From a virus, in the IMG/VR virus record IMGVR_UViG_3300022226_000004, positions 1-64,000 of that record: a stretch of DNA of 64,000 nt; one strand, given 5' to 3'. Below are positions 10,078 through 18,799 of the stretch, piece by piece (position 1 is the first letter of the stretch; each line of letters opens with the position of its first letter). Made by a program: the position numbers and the translations under genes. The notes under the pieces are model-generated. The model worked only from the letters and a program-made list of their open reading frames with translations. It was not told the DNA's origin and did no database searches.

Positions 10078-11283
10078 TCATCGAGTCCCGTTTTCCTTCT
10101 CAACCCTGATTATGTTTGCGAGCCGGGATCTCGCAGTCTCGGCAGCCTGAGCAATGGCATCCTCAACAGGAACTCCACGACCCACTAGCTCTGCGGCAAT
10201 CTGAGTTTGCGCCCTGTCGAAGAAAGCGACATCAGAGCGTTGAAGAGGCTCAGCCAATCCGTCAACCTCGAACGTGACAGCAGCTCCACTGGTGTCGAAG
10301 AATGGGGAGGTGTCTAGCTCTGGCGGGCGAGATGCCTGAGTGTTCACAAATAGCCCAGCCAAGCCAGTGGGGGACGTTTCGCCAGTAGATGGCGGGCGAC
10401 CCCGAGGAAAGGCCGCACGCGCTGGTATTCCACCCTGTGCGCCCTGCACGATGGGCGAGGCAAATGGAAGACTAGGAACAGGGGTTGCCGCTACGCCTTC
10501 TGGTAGTTCAGGTAAGAACTCCTGTCTTGTGTCGATATTCAACGGGGTTCGGCCAGCTTCAGACCTGGCAACGAACTGACCCTGTTGAGGCACGACCTGC
10601 CTGGAAAGCCTTGGGTCAGTAAGGACATCAATCGCAGCCTGCCGCTGAGCTCCTCGCAACTCATCAGATGCTAGCAAAGCCTGCTGCCTCAGAGCTTGCC
10701 TTTGCTCGCTCAAGTCAGCTTCAGTGGGAGGAAAACCCAACCGATCTTCTACCGACTTCGGTAGAAAGGGAGCAAAAACATTTTGAAAAAACCCTCTTTC
10801 CTCTGCTGGCTGTGCGGCGTTAAGTAATTCGCGGCGGGCAGTAGACACATTTTGCTCGAAAGGTTCGATCAGCGCCTGGTTGAGCGCCGTCGCAACAGCG
10901 GCCTGCTCCTGAGCGGCCTGAACTCTCTGAGCCCTGGCAGCCTGCTGTGCGGCTGACAAGGCCTGCTGCTGTTGTGGATCGAACTGACCAAGAAAAGGAG
11001 CGAGCTCCTGCTCTCCAAGCTGGCCTTGCCTCGCAGCGTTAAAGACATCAGAGAATAACCTATCACGGCGCTGAATCTCGAACTTGTTGCGCTCACTCTT
11101 CGCCTGATCTTCTGACCTGCGATCAAGCGCTTCTAAACGCTTCTCCTCTGCAGCCTCACGCCGACCCTGGAGCCCAACCGTTACGAACCTGTTCAGTGCA
11201 CCCTCGAGCTGCGCTGCAGATGTTCTCCTGCGATCCTCAGCTTGTCGTGCCAGAGAATCAAAGCTGTCCCCAAAAGTTGCCAT
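10078..11283 (-). CDS. Internal virion (ejection) protein candidate (401 aa)
   Basis: The protein is Ala/Gln/Arg/Glu-rich and mostly helical: residues 1-170 are full of E-A-A-E-E-K-R and Q-Q-Q-Q-A-L-S-A-A-Q-Q-A type heptads that suggest long coiled coils. A lower-complexity Pro-rich segment follows and then a short helical C terminus. It lies between a gp14-like gene and the giant gene, the order of the T7-type ejectosome (gp14, gp15, gp16). I therefore infer a gp15-like role in the inner core or trans-envelope channel. No sequence motif proves this. The stop codon abuts the giant gene's ATG. Confidence 0.6.
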   Translation of the reverse strand: MATFGDSFDSLARQAEDRRRTSAAQLEGALNRFVTVGLQGRREAAEEKRLEALDRRSEDQAKSERNKFEIQRRDRLFSDVFNAARQGQLGEQELAPFLGQFDPQQQQALSAAQQAARAQRVQAAQEQAAVATALNQALIEPFEQNVSTARRELLNAAQPAEERGFFQNVFAPFLPKSVEDRLGFPPTEADLSEQRQALRQQALLASDELRGAQRQAAIDVLTDPRLSRQVVPQQGQFVARSEAGRTPLNIDTRQEFLPELPEGVAATPVPSLPFASPIVQGAQGGIPARAAFPRGRPPSTGETSPTGLAGLFVNTQASRPPELDTSPFFDTSGAAVTFEVDGLAEPLQRSDVAFFDRAQTQIAAELVGRGVPVEDAIAQAAETARSRLANIIRVEKENGTR

Positions 11284-12083
11284 TAGCTTCGCCTGGTTCC
11301 AAAGAGGCCGCCCCCACCACCAACGGCTCGGACGGCACCAAAGTTGAGCAAGCCTCCGCCTAAACCTTGCGCCGCGCCAGCAATCTGGCCAAGCAGCGAC
11401 GGATCTTGCTGAAGCCCTTCAATGCGGTTAGCTCGGTCAGCCTCAGAAAGCTGCCTGAGGGTGCCGATCGTGCTCCCTTGAACCTGCCCTCTCGTCAGCG
11501 TCGGCTGAACGCTGCGGTTAAGCAAGGTGTCAAGCAGCTGCTGACGCGTGAGCTGATTGGCTAGCTGCTGCTGAAGAATGAAACCGAAATCAGCCCGCTC
11601 TTGAGCGGTGTCTTCTAGCGCAGCGTCAATCTCAGCATCCCTGGATAGCCTACCAAACTGTAGATCCAGAAAGGAATCACCTCCCGGAAGCCCACGCCTT
11701 GCACGTAGACGCTGATTGGATTGACGGATCCTGTCTAAGGCACGCTGGGTGGCGCTCTCTCTGGCTCCGCGCCTGCGCTCCCTTAGACCACGTAGCTGCT
11801 GTTCAGTCTGGCCGCCAAACAAGTCCTCTATCGTCCTGACACCTTCGCGAGTGAATCGCTCGACATCAGGAGTCTGCTCCCGGAAGCGCCGGCCGAAATC
11901 AGCAAGATTGCTTTCCTGGAGATTTAGCGTCTCATCGGTTGTTCCAATTTGGCGCCGAATGAGCCGGTCAACTTCCGGGTTTCGGACAATGGACTTCAGG
12001 CGCACATCGCCACCATCATCAAACGCACTGGCAATACTGCCAGCAGCGCCCAATGCCGCACCGATTCCACCTAGAGCACCCAT
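11283..12083 (-). CDS. gp14-like internal virion protein candidate (266 aa)
   Basis: It starts MGALGGIGAALGAAGSIASA, a small glycine/alanine hydrophobic segment that could insert in a membrane, followed by Arg/Gln/Leu-rich helices (residues 40-200) and a glycine-rich C terminus (GGGLLNFG, GGGGGLFG). Short proteins with a Gly/Ala N-terminal membrane segment just upstream of two larger internal proteins are typical of podovirus ejection gene 14. It overlaps the next gene by one base. The assignment rests on layout and composition. Confidence 0.55.
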   Translation of the reverse strand: MGALGGIGAALGAAGSIASAFDDGGDVRLKSIVRNPEVDRLIRRQIGTTDETLNLQESNLADFGRRFREQTPDVERFTREGVRTIEDLFGGQTEQQLRGLRERRRGARESATQRALDRIRQSNQRLRARRGLPGGDSFLDLQFGRLSRDAEIDAALEDTAQERADFGFILQQQLANQLTRQQLLDTLLNRSVQPTLTRGQVQGSTIGTLRQLSEADRANRIEGLQQDPSLLGQIAGAAQGLGGGLLNFGAVRAVGGGGGLFGTRRS

Positions 12084-12101
12084 GCTAAGAGCAGTCTGAG
12101 A

Positions 12102-12275
12102 TTACTTGTCGATGAAGTGAGACCGATTCACTGGGGCACCCTGCGCCAACATCGCCATAACAGCGCTGTCGGTTCGCGCAGGCCTCTTGGGAGCCTTCAT
12201 GATATCAGCTTTAGTAGGCCGGTCTACTGTCTTCGTCCGATTTGTATTTGTTCCACCAATTCCTGGTTTGGGCAT
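12102..12275 (-). CDS. Small basic hypothetical protein (57 aa)
   Basis: A complete 57-codon frame runs from ATG at 12275 to TAA at 12102, with AGAAAGG ending six bases before the ATG. It begins MPKPGIGGTNTNRTKTVDRP and is Lys/Arg/Pro-rich, with M-A-M-L-A-Q-G in the second half. It fills the gap between the gp14-like gene and the acetyltransferase. Similar small basic proteins accompany ejection proteins in other podoviruses, but the function is unknown. Confidence 0.6.
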   Translation of the reverse strand: MPKPGIGGTNTNRTKTVDRPTKADIMKAPKRPARTDSAVMAMLAQGAPVNRSHFIDK

Positions 12276-12289
12276 ATTCGCCTTTCTAG

Positions 12290-12706
12290 TTAAAGGTTCA
12301 CTGTCGAGATAACTTCTCTCGGACTAAATCCTAAACCCTGATAGCGTTTTAGTATAGTGTTTTCTGGAAAATGAGATGTGGCATGGACTCGATGGCAGCC
12401 CAAGCCCCTCAGCAATGCAACCATGTGATCCAGTATCATGATCTCTTTGTTGCTCATGAAATGCCAGAAGAGGATGTGACCATCCAGAAAATCAGTGTTC
12501 CAAAGGAATGGAAAAAGAACAGCCCCAGCTACACTTGCGTCGCCACGTATCACGACGCCGTTAATAATGGTGTTCTCTAAAACAGAGCGAACATCCTGGG
12601 GGTCAAACCTTACCTGGTATGATGGCTCGCCAACCTTGGCCGCCCCGTCCATCATGATGGGCATCAGCTCTTCAACGTCTTCGAGAACTGCAGCCCTGTA
12701 ATTCAT
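12290..12706 (-). CDS. GNAT-like acetyltransferase (138 aa)
   Basis: N-terminal M-N-Y-R-A-A-V-L-E-D-V-E-E-L-M-P matches the first strand and helix of GCN5-related acetyltransferases. Then come G-A-V-L-F-P-F-L (strand), a central region with M-V-A-L-L-R-G-L-G-C and a C-terminal L-K-R-Y-Q-G-L-G-F strand, as in GNAT domains. At 138 residues it is near the minimum for the fold, and the acetyl-CoA loop (Q/R-x-x-G-x-G/A) is not obvious, so catalysis is uncertain. GNAT-like genes sit among virion genes in many podoviruses. The ATG shares one base with the end of the upstream gene. Confidence 0.65.
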   Translation of the reverse strand: MNYRAAVLEDVEELMPIMMDGAAKVGEPSYQVRFDPQDVRSVLENTIINGVVIRGDASVAGAVLFPFLWNTDFLDGHILFWHFMSNKEIMILDHMVALLRGLGCHRVHATSHFPENTILKRYQGLGFSPREVISTVNL

Positions 12707-12909
12707 TAGCTCACATCTCTTTCAGGATCTTTGACTTCGAAAAGCCCTTGAACTCTCTCCGCCCAAACCAGGAAATCCCTATTCCAGTCACCCAGCTCTG
12801 GGAACCTGCGAACCATTGCATCAGGTAGCGCAGGAGGGAGGGGAAACTGAGCGTCTCGAACCCGAGCCTGAACTCTTACCAACCTTCTAACCTGGACTGG
12901 AGCTGGCAT
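12706..12909 (-). CDS. Small hypothetical virion-region protein (67 aa)
   Basis: This protein has an Arg/Val/Pro-rich N terminus (P-A-P-V-Q-V-R-R-L-V-R-V) and an aromatic C-terminal half (W-N-R-D-F-L-V-W-A-E-R-V). It shares single bases with the stabilisation gene upstream and the GNAT gene downstream, so it is probably made by translational coupling. No domain is recognised; an assembly or structural part is likely only by position. Confidence 0.6.
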   Translation of the reverse strand: MPAPVQVRRLVRVQARVRDAQFPLPPALPDAMVRRFPELGDWNRDFLVWAERVQGLFEVKDPERDVS

Positions 12910-15335
12910 TACGGTTCCTCACACCTCCCTATCATTGCGTAAGCGCTTGAGAAGCAAATTGACCCACCAGTTCCTTGGATCCTGAGTCGCCATTGAAGAA
13001 AGATCCCTGCACGATGAGGAAACCACTTAGCTTGTTCATCAGCCCGGCTCCCTGCGGCATCATGCTCATCACCGGTAGTCAGAGATCGACAGCCAATAGG
13101 CATCCCTTCAAGGACGTTACCGTCTCTGTCGATAACTCTTTCCTTTTTGAATCGCCCGCAACCAGGCTGAGACCCAAACCCAATGAACAACTCGAGAGTT
13201 GATGGTATAGTCTGAACTGGCGCCGTGAAGTTCACTGAAAAATCAGAGATGGTTTTCTCGAGATCGGTCTTGAAGTCATCTGCCCCGGATTCAAGAACAG
13301 TCGTGTAGCCATCCAAAACATAATCAGAACCTCCCGTAATGCGCTCTCGATTGAAATTGTCATCAGTGTATTCCTTGAGTGCGAAGTCAGTAGCGCTCGC
13401 CATCACAAACCTATCGGACGATTCGCATTCACCGCATAGTTCCGACTCAGAAACAGCACCAATTCTTGAGCACACTGAATCAGGGTCGGCTGGCAGATCG
13501 GGGTCCTCTGTCGCATTTAGGATGTAAGTCGGTGGATCAGTAAAGGGCTCGCTGGTTGCCGGGTTCGATGGCCCTTCCTTGACGGCATCAGCGCTCAGTG
13601 CTTCACGAGTGCAAATCTCTAACTCCTCTAGAAAGGCGGCAATGGTCTGAGCCTTCCTGCCGCTTAGCCAATGGAATGCGGTGAAACCATGGTCAACTAA
13701 ATCCGCACCAAGCTGAGCGTTAGTCAGGTTGAAAACCAAGCTCATGTTAGGACAAACGTTTTCATCGGTTGGCCATGAAAACCAAAGCTCCTTGAATTGC
13801 GGATTCCACCCTCCCACAAAATGCTGGCAAGCATCCTGATTCAGCGGGCCGAACGAAATATCATCGCGCTCAATGCCATCGAATACCACATTGCTGACCA
13901 TTCGCTGCCAATCAATTTCCCTGGGGCGCTTGTCAAAAGACGTGAACTGAAGTAAGCGATCCTCAGACCAATAGTAATGAGCGTCACCTGTATTGACCAA
14001 GCTCCACTTGTATTTGAGTGAGTCCTCACCCTTGTAAATCTGCTCAATGAAAAACACTGGGTCTGTGTCCTGCGAACCAGCTGTCAGGGCAACGCGATAT
14101 ATCGAGAGATCCGTGTAGATGAACATGAAGTCATTCAGGCCCTCAATCCTCAAGATTGTCTCGCCTATGCCTAGATCTTGAAACCCTGCTAGCGAATCAT
14201 CAGACGGGACATAACTTGTCGGGTCATTGAAGTCAGACCAAACAATCCGATCTCGGTGGCGAATACCGTCCTGAACAACATCGCCAAAAAAGATGAACCC
14301 CTTCCACTCGCCAACGACACTTGCCGCCGTAATGTTGAGAGTGTCGAGATCGTCTATCTCAACGGCAGCCCAAAGATCACACCCCTGAGGCTGAGACAGC
14401 ATGTTCCAATAAAGTGGAGGGTTGAAGCCGTTCGTGAAGATCACTGAATTCTCATGGACAGCAGACATGAACTTCGTTTGAGAGCAGTTGTTGCAATCCT
14501 CGTCTTCATCCACAACCCCGCCAAGACCATCGGCCAGGATCTTCCAGTTGCCAGTGTCTTCATTGAGTGCATACAGTCTGCTCTTCGTTCCAGCCACAAG
14601 CATTCTGGCCCCCTCTGAGCTAGTGGCATGGTTCAGCAGGGTGATAGCCTCGAGACACCCGCTCCTAGTCTTGAGCTCATCGCCGCAATAAGTATAGGTG
14701 TATCGAAGGTCAGTCGAGTAAACAGGGATCGGATCCCCGTAGCCATAGCCGACAACTGTTTCGCCTGGGTCGATTTGAACCAGCTTTAGCTCGAAGTAGG
14801 ATGTCTGCCAGTAATCCGGGTATCCAGTCGTGCACGGCGGGTCATAGGCGCCAAGCAGGGTGTCAAAAAAAGCTGGCTGCAGGGTGTAAGGATGCCCTTC
14901 AAAGTATGGTTCGCAAATCGTAAACTCGCCGTCAACGAATGACCTGAAATTGTAGACACCAAAAAAATCAGGGGCAAACCCGCACTCAATTCCGTAGGGG
15001 ATGTTTGTCTGTGTCTCTGGAGTAATTGAAGACGGAAAGAAAAACGGATATTGAACCCCTGTCTGTGTCCCGTCGATCGATATGGGAATGGAAAACTCAT
15101 CGTAGTAAAGCTGCAGACCTGTTAGCTGGTCGTGCAAATCTGAATTGTTGTAAGGATCGTTGACCCCTGAAAATAATCGCCTCCATCCTCCCCGGCGACA
15201 CCGCTTATTTCTGCCACGAATAGATGAATTCAGGACAAGCCTAAACCCGTCGGCCTTCGTTTCATCGGGCTGGGATCTGGTGTCAAAGATTCCAGCAAAC
15301 GACCTGAGCTTAACGCTTTTGAACGGGTTGGGCAT
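12909..15335 (-). CDS. Phage stabilisation / tail nozzle protein (tail tubular protein B-like, 808 aa)
   Basis: The N terminus contains F-R-L-V-L-N-S-S-I-R-G-R-N-K-R-C-R-R-G-G-W, the recurring start of podovirus stabilisation proteins (an extended strand and basic R-R-x-G motif after the 'made of blades' leader). The rest is beta-rich with many Trp/Tyr/Asp and blade-like repeats such as G-L-N-D-F-M-F-I-Y-T-D and W-S-L-V-N-T-G-D-A-H-Y-Y-W-S, consistent with the beta-propeller of gp12/gp10-type nozzles. It would cap the tail tube below the adaptor and hold DNA in. The length (808) is typical for the family. Confidence 0.75.
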   Translation of the reverse strand: MPNPFKSVKLRSFAGIFDTRSQPDETKADGFRLVLNSSIRGRNKRCRRGGWRRLFSGVNDPYNNSDLHDQLTGLQLYYDEFSIPISIDGTQTGVQYPFFFPSSITPETQTNIPYGIECGFAPDFFGVYNFRSFVDGEFTICEPYFEGHPYTLQPAFFDTLLGAYDPPCTTGYPDYWQTSYFELKLVQIDPGETVVGYGYGDPIPVYSTDLRYTYTYCGDELKTRSGCLEAITLLNHATSSEGARMLVAGTKSRLYALNEDTGNWKILADGLGGVVDEDEDCNNCSQTKFMSAVHENSVIFTNGFNPPLYWNMLSQPQGCDLWAAVEIDDLDTLNITAASVVGEWKGFIFFGDVVQDGIRHRDRIVWSDFNDPTSYVPSDDSLAGFQDLGIGETILRIEGLNDFMFIYTDLSIYRVALTAGSQDTDPVFFIEQIYKGEDSLKYKWSLVNTGDAHYYWSEDRLLQFTSFDKRPREIDWQRMVSNVVFDGIERDDISFGPLNQDACQHFVGGWNPQFKELWFSWPTDENVCPNMSLVFNLTNAQLGADLVDHGFTAFHWLSGRKAQTIAAFLEELEICTREALSADAVKEGPSNPATSEPFTDPPTYILNATEDPDLPADPDSVCSRIGAVSESELCGECESSDRFVMASATDFALKEYTDDNFNRERITGGSDYVLDGYTTVLESGADDFKTDLEKTISDFSVNFTAPVQTIPSTLELFIGFGSQPGCGRFKKERVIDRDGNVLEGMPIGCRSLTTGDEHDAAGSRADEQAKWFPHRAGIFLQWRLRIQGTGGSICFSSAYAMIGRCEEP

Positions 15336-15991
15336 CAGGTTTTAATCAGATATCTCATGGCAGCATACGGAGGCATGTTGTCATGTGACCCGCCTCCTCC
15401 AGTGTCTCTTGTCTCACCCAAAGCAGCTGCCACATTGTTGAACTGCCAGTCAACCTCTTCGCCACCGCCCACACGAAGCCTGCCAACCTCGCCATCTGTA
15501 GTGAGCCCATCATCCTCAACGCCAAACGTGTGATTATGGGCTGGGATCTGAGCTTCCGTCAGTGTTACGGCTTTGGCCCCCCCTGTTCCAGCAAGGACGA
15601 AATCGACATCAGTGCCGCTCAGCCCGAAAATGCTTTTGCCCTGAAGGTCTGGAAGGTTGAAAGTTGTGGATGAATCCCCGGCGCCGTAAACAGTCCCCAG
15701 CTTGGCAAAGAGGTTCGCATAGGTAGTTCTGCTGACCTCCTGCCCGTTGCACCATAGCCAGCCATCAGGAATGTCTGCGCCAGCATAGGCCTGAACAATG
15801 CCGGGCGGGAGCTGGAAGACCTCATTACGGAAGGCCTGCGACAAGGACCCATCCGCATTCAGCATGTAGTTCAGGAAATCGCATATCAGCTGTGGCTGTT
15901 GAAACAGAACTCGCCGCAGCGCTTCACATCGGTCTGTCCCCGGTGTCGGCGTCAGTGAGCAAAACTCATCAGGTGTCGTTGGGCTAGGCAT
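15335..15991 (-). CDS. Tail collar domain protein (218 aa)
   Basis: Residues about 63-112 carry the Phage Tail Collar signature: G-I-V-Q-A-Y-A-G, P-D-G-W-L-W-C-N-G-Q, Y-A-N-L-F-A-K-L-G, Y-G-A-G-D and F-N-L-P-D-L-Q-G. The C terminus has A-H-N-H-T-F and M-P-P-Y-A-A-M-R-Y-L-I-K, as in short tail fibres, where collar domains trimerise and hold the receptor-binding tip. Its stop overlaps the nozzle gene start by one base, and its start overlaps the glycosyltransferase stop by eight. A short fibre or tip protein is the likely role. Confidence 0.9.
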   Translation of the reverse strand: MPSPTTPDEFCSLTPTPGTDRCEALRRVLFQQPQLICDFLNYMLNADGSLSQAFRNEVFQLPPGIVQAYAGADIPDGWLWCNGQEVSRTTYANLFAKLGTVYGAGDSSTTFNLPDLQGKSIFGLSGTDVDFVLAGTGGAKAVTLTEAQIPAHNHTFGVEDDGLTTDGEVGRLRVGGGEEVDWQFNNVAAALGETRDTGGGGSHDNMPPYAAMRYLIKT

Positions 15992-17039
15992 CTATTATCC
16001 CGTGTTCGATTAAAATGTTCACAAGGCCTTCCGCAAATTGAAGCTCCGTGAAACGTGATGCAGATTCGGCAGCCAGTAACCCTCGATGCCTAACGATATC
16101 GCGATTACTGTAAGTCCACCGGAGCTGCTTTATCGCTGAATCACGATCTGGCTCCAACCATGTCCCGGACCCTTCGTAGATACCCTGCGCTGGAACAAAC
16201 GAAAAGTCCAGTGGGAACGCATTGTTTCGATCCATGAACATCTGGAGGGAGGTGAATACAGGGCAACAACATGGTCGGCCAATAGCCATCGCTTGCTGCT
16301 GCCACAACCCCCACCCCTCACCCCTGGACATCGAGAAAAAGATGTGCCCACTAGCCAGCCAATCGGCAATCCCTGAGTCACTCATGTTCTCACGCCTCAC
16401 TGCTATCCGCGTGTCGCCCCAGGTTTCATCCAGATCGCACCTCGGGCTGATCTTGACATGCAACTCAACGTCAGGGGTGTCCGGAAATGCGGCAATCCAT
16501 GTTTCGATCAGCTCGGGCAACATCTTCCTGAGCCCGCCAACTTCGCGCTGGCCGGCTGCCTTTACGACAAAAGGCCCATCAATCGCCATTGGCTTGAAAG
16601 AGAATGTGTCCGTATTGATCCCGAGAGGCAGAACGGCAATCTTGCTTTTCACGCCGGCTGCTGAAAAGACGGAGGCATTCCAATGCGACGGCACAATGAC
16701 CAGCTCTGCTTTGTTTAGCTCATCAACATAGGTGCTAGCCAACCCGTTGGTCTCCCACATCGTGAACCAGGCAATCTTCTTGCCCCTGGATTCGCTCAAT
16801 GGGTCAGTGGTTGGCGGATGAAACAAAAGCTCCCATTGCTCTGCTCCAGGCCTGCGGACAAAGCATCGTTTTATCGATTCCGGAATAGCAGGATCATCCC
16901 AGGCAGAAGACACCGTTGGGCGAAGATCTACATGGAGCCCGAGAAACTCGAGATTGGAAACGGCCATCTGGGTAACACGACCCCAGGCTGAATGCCCATC
17001 TACTTGACCACGAATATTGATACGGCGCGACGAATTCAT
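15984..17039 (-). CDS. Glycosyltransferase, group 1/GT4-like (351 aa)
   Basis: The C-terminal Rossmann half contains F-F-S-M-S-R-G-E-G-W-G-L-W-Q-Q-Q-A-M-A-I-G-R-P, which is the conserved E-x-x-G-L-x-x-x-E/Q-A-M-A-x-G-x-P loop of GT-B transferases that binds the sugar nucleotide. The N-terminal half has the matching open alpha/beta pattern (I-V-P-S-H-W-N-A-S-V-F, V-L-P-L-G-I-N-T-D-T-F). Its place between collar and fibre genes suggests it glycosylates a virion protein, or alters the host surface glycan. The donor sugar and acceptor are not visible. Confidence 0.85.
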   Translation of the reverse strand: MNSSRRINIRGQVDGHSAWGRVTQMAVSNLEFLGLHVDLRPTVSSAWDDPAIPESIKRCFVRRPGAEQWELLFHPPTTDPLSESRGKKIAWFTMWETNGLASTYVDELNKAELVIVPSHWNASVFSAAGVKSKIAVLPLGINTDTFSFKPMAIDGPFVVKAAGQREVGGLRKMLPELIETWIAAFPDTPDVELHVKISPRCDLDETWGDTRIAVRRENMSDSGIADWLASGHIFFSMSRGEGWGLWQQQAMAIGRPCCCPVFTSLQMFMDRNNAFPLDFSFVPAQGIYEGSGTWLEPDRDSAIKQLRWTYSNRDIVRHRGLLAAESASRFTELQFAEGLVNILIEHGIIDA

Positions 17040-17057
17040 CGACGCCAGTCTGCCGCA

Positions 17058-18266
17058 TCATTGGTCCTCAATCCAGAGCAAACTTAACGTTGCGTCCGTA
17101 GTCGCAGCGGTGGCTCTTGCGGCAAAGGAAACAACATCGCCCGGAAACACCCTCGCATTGAGTTCATTCAGATTCAGGGAGAAACCTCGATCCTTTGCCA
17201 CGGATCTGACTATTAGGGCGGTTCCTCCAGTCACCGTTGTTCCAGCGGTATCTTTCTCAGTAAACGATTGCGAGGCGTTGATATCCGCATAAGAAGGAGA
17301 CCCTCCAAGAGTAGGGTTTAGGACAACTCGAATGATGGCCGGCTTCGTCCCGTCAACACCAGCACTAAACAGGATGGGGAGCAGGAGCCCCTTGTTGTTC
17401 TTGCCGTTGAATGTTGACTTAACGCGCAACGCAAAGATGTTCGTGAGCGTGGTGCCAACACCAGTCTTAGTATTGTCCGTTGTGAATCTTGGCCCCAATA
17501 ACCCGCCAGAGACCCCCTGCTGCCCAGCAAACCAAGATGCACACTTAACCACTACATCCGTGGCGTTACTCGTGTTGTTGGACTCAATCGCAAGCGGGAA
17601 TGATGGGTTGTCAAAAGATGGCGCGGTATTGAGATTGGCGTATTTGATCCTGTGAACCAGGTAAAACGCACCAGTATCATTGCGCTCAATATAAAACTGG
17701 ATCTCACCAAACCCAAGATACTGCATTTGGATCCGGTAGACATTGCCGGTCTGCTGGTCAAGCGTGTCGCCACTCGGGCCAGTGCCGTCCATCGGGTCAA
17801 CATTCCATGAGGCTTGAGGAACAAACGTGTCAACGGTTGCTGAACGTCTGAAAATCCCAAAGGTCGTCCCCTGGTAGCCAAACATGACGCCATTATCCAC
17901 ATCAAAGGCGCCGGCATACTGGTTGTTTCCTGAAGCTGGCGTATCAAAAACTGCGGTGAACCGAAAATCAGAACCTTGTCCGGCATCATATTTGGCGATG
18001 CGGCGACTCCTCCCTCTCCCGACAGAACTCGTAGCCGCCCCGCTATGAGCCTCCAGCATGGATGACGCTACTGCTGTCGATCCAGACCCGGAGCTCTCGT
18101 CTGTTACGTTCTGAGCATTAAGCGTGTAGGTGAACGAAGCCTGAACTAACGGTTTGATCGACGTTATGATTTTCTCGCCAAAAGCAGCAATCTGAAAATC
18201 CGGATCAACCGTGGTTTGAGCCGCAATGCCAACGCTTACCGGTGGTGGGGTGATTGTCAAGCTCAT
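17058..18266 (-). CDS. Fibre/capsid-decoration protein with jelly-roll-like motif (402 aa)
   Basis: The central part (about 85-240) contains D-F-R-F-T-A-V-F-D-T, N-G-V-M-F-G-Y-Q-G-T-T-F-G-I-F and I-Q-M-Q-Y-L-G-F-G-E-I-Q-F-Y-I-E. This set recurs in surface proteins of marine phages and large viruses and looks like a beta-sandwich. Ser/Thr/Gly-rich segments flank it. It overlaps the next gene by four bases and probably forms part of a tail or head fibre. Assignment is by pattern; the fold should be checked with structure prediction. Confidence 0.6.
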   Translation of the reverse strand: MSLTITPPPVSVGIAAQTTVDPDFQIAAFGEKIITSIKPLVQASFTYTLNAQNVTDESSGSGSTAVASSMLEAHSGAATSSVGRGRSRRIAKYDAGQGSDFRFTAVFDTPASGNNQYAGAFDVDNGVMFGYQGTTFGIFRRSATVDTFVPQASWNVDPMDGTGPSGDTLDQQTGNVYRIQMQYLGFGEIQFYIERNDTGAFYLVHRIKYANLNTAPSFDNPSFPLAIESNNTSNATDVVVKCASWFAGQQGVSGGLLGPRFTTDNTKTGVGTTLTNIFALRVKSTFNGKNNKGLLLPILFSAGVDGTKPAIIRVVLNPTLGGSPSYADINASQSFTEKDTAGTTVTGGTALIVRSVAKDRGFSLNLNELNARVFPGDVVSFAARATAATTDATLSLLWIEDQ

Positions 18267-18799
18267 GCTTTCCTCCCGTAAAATGTAAAGGTTAATGCAT
18301 TGGCAACACTAGACCTGACTGCGACCGCACCGGAACCAGATAGGATTACTGGTCCATCAAAAGTAGCGACCGAACCGGCAGCCAGTTCGACATCCCATGC
18401 GATCGCCGTGGCTTCAGAGTAAGCCGCACCATCGGTGTCAACCATGATCCTGAATGTTGCTGCACTTCCTGACGTGTTAGCCACAACGATGTTGTCAATC
18501 ACTCGCTTCACGGAGGCCTCGGGGTGAACAACAGTGACATTGCTGGTGCCTGTTGGCCTGAATTGACCGAGCTCCGTGAACTCAGATAGGTCATTTATCC
18601 CAGTGACTGCCGCGCTGACGTTGGTCAGCTCACCGAGAGCTGTTTCAAGCGCAGTCAGATCAATACCTGATCCAGCCGTGTTTATCGCGTTGTAAACAGA
18701 AACAACAAAGTCCCTTAAATCCTGAGCGCTAATCTGCCTTGTCACGTTGTCAGGAAACAACGCCAGGATCTGTGCTTGTGTTCTTATCGTGTCTGCCAT
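18263..18799 (-). CDS. Virion fibre/attachment protein (178 aa)
   Basis: The N-terminal segment I-L-A-L-F-P-D-N-V-T-R-Q-I-S-A-Q-D-L-R-D-F-V-V-S-V is a common anchor motif at the start of phage fibre and attachment proteins. It is followed by a beta-rich segment (T-V-V-H-P-E-A-S, F-R-I-M-V-D-T-D-G, V-A-T-F-D-G-P-V-I-L). The gene overlaps the two neighbours (18799 one base; 18266 four bases). It probably joins the following jelly-roll protein to the capsid or tail, an inference from order and motif. Confidence 0.6.
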   Translation of the reverse strand: MADTIRTQAQILALFPDNVTRQISAQDLRDFVVSVYNAINTAGSGIDLTALETALGELTNVSAAVTGINDLSEFTELGQFRPTGTSNVTVVHPEASVKRVIDNIVVANTSGSAATFRIMVDTDGAAYSEATAIAWDVELAAGSVATFDGPVILSGSGAVAVRSSVANALTFTFYGRKA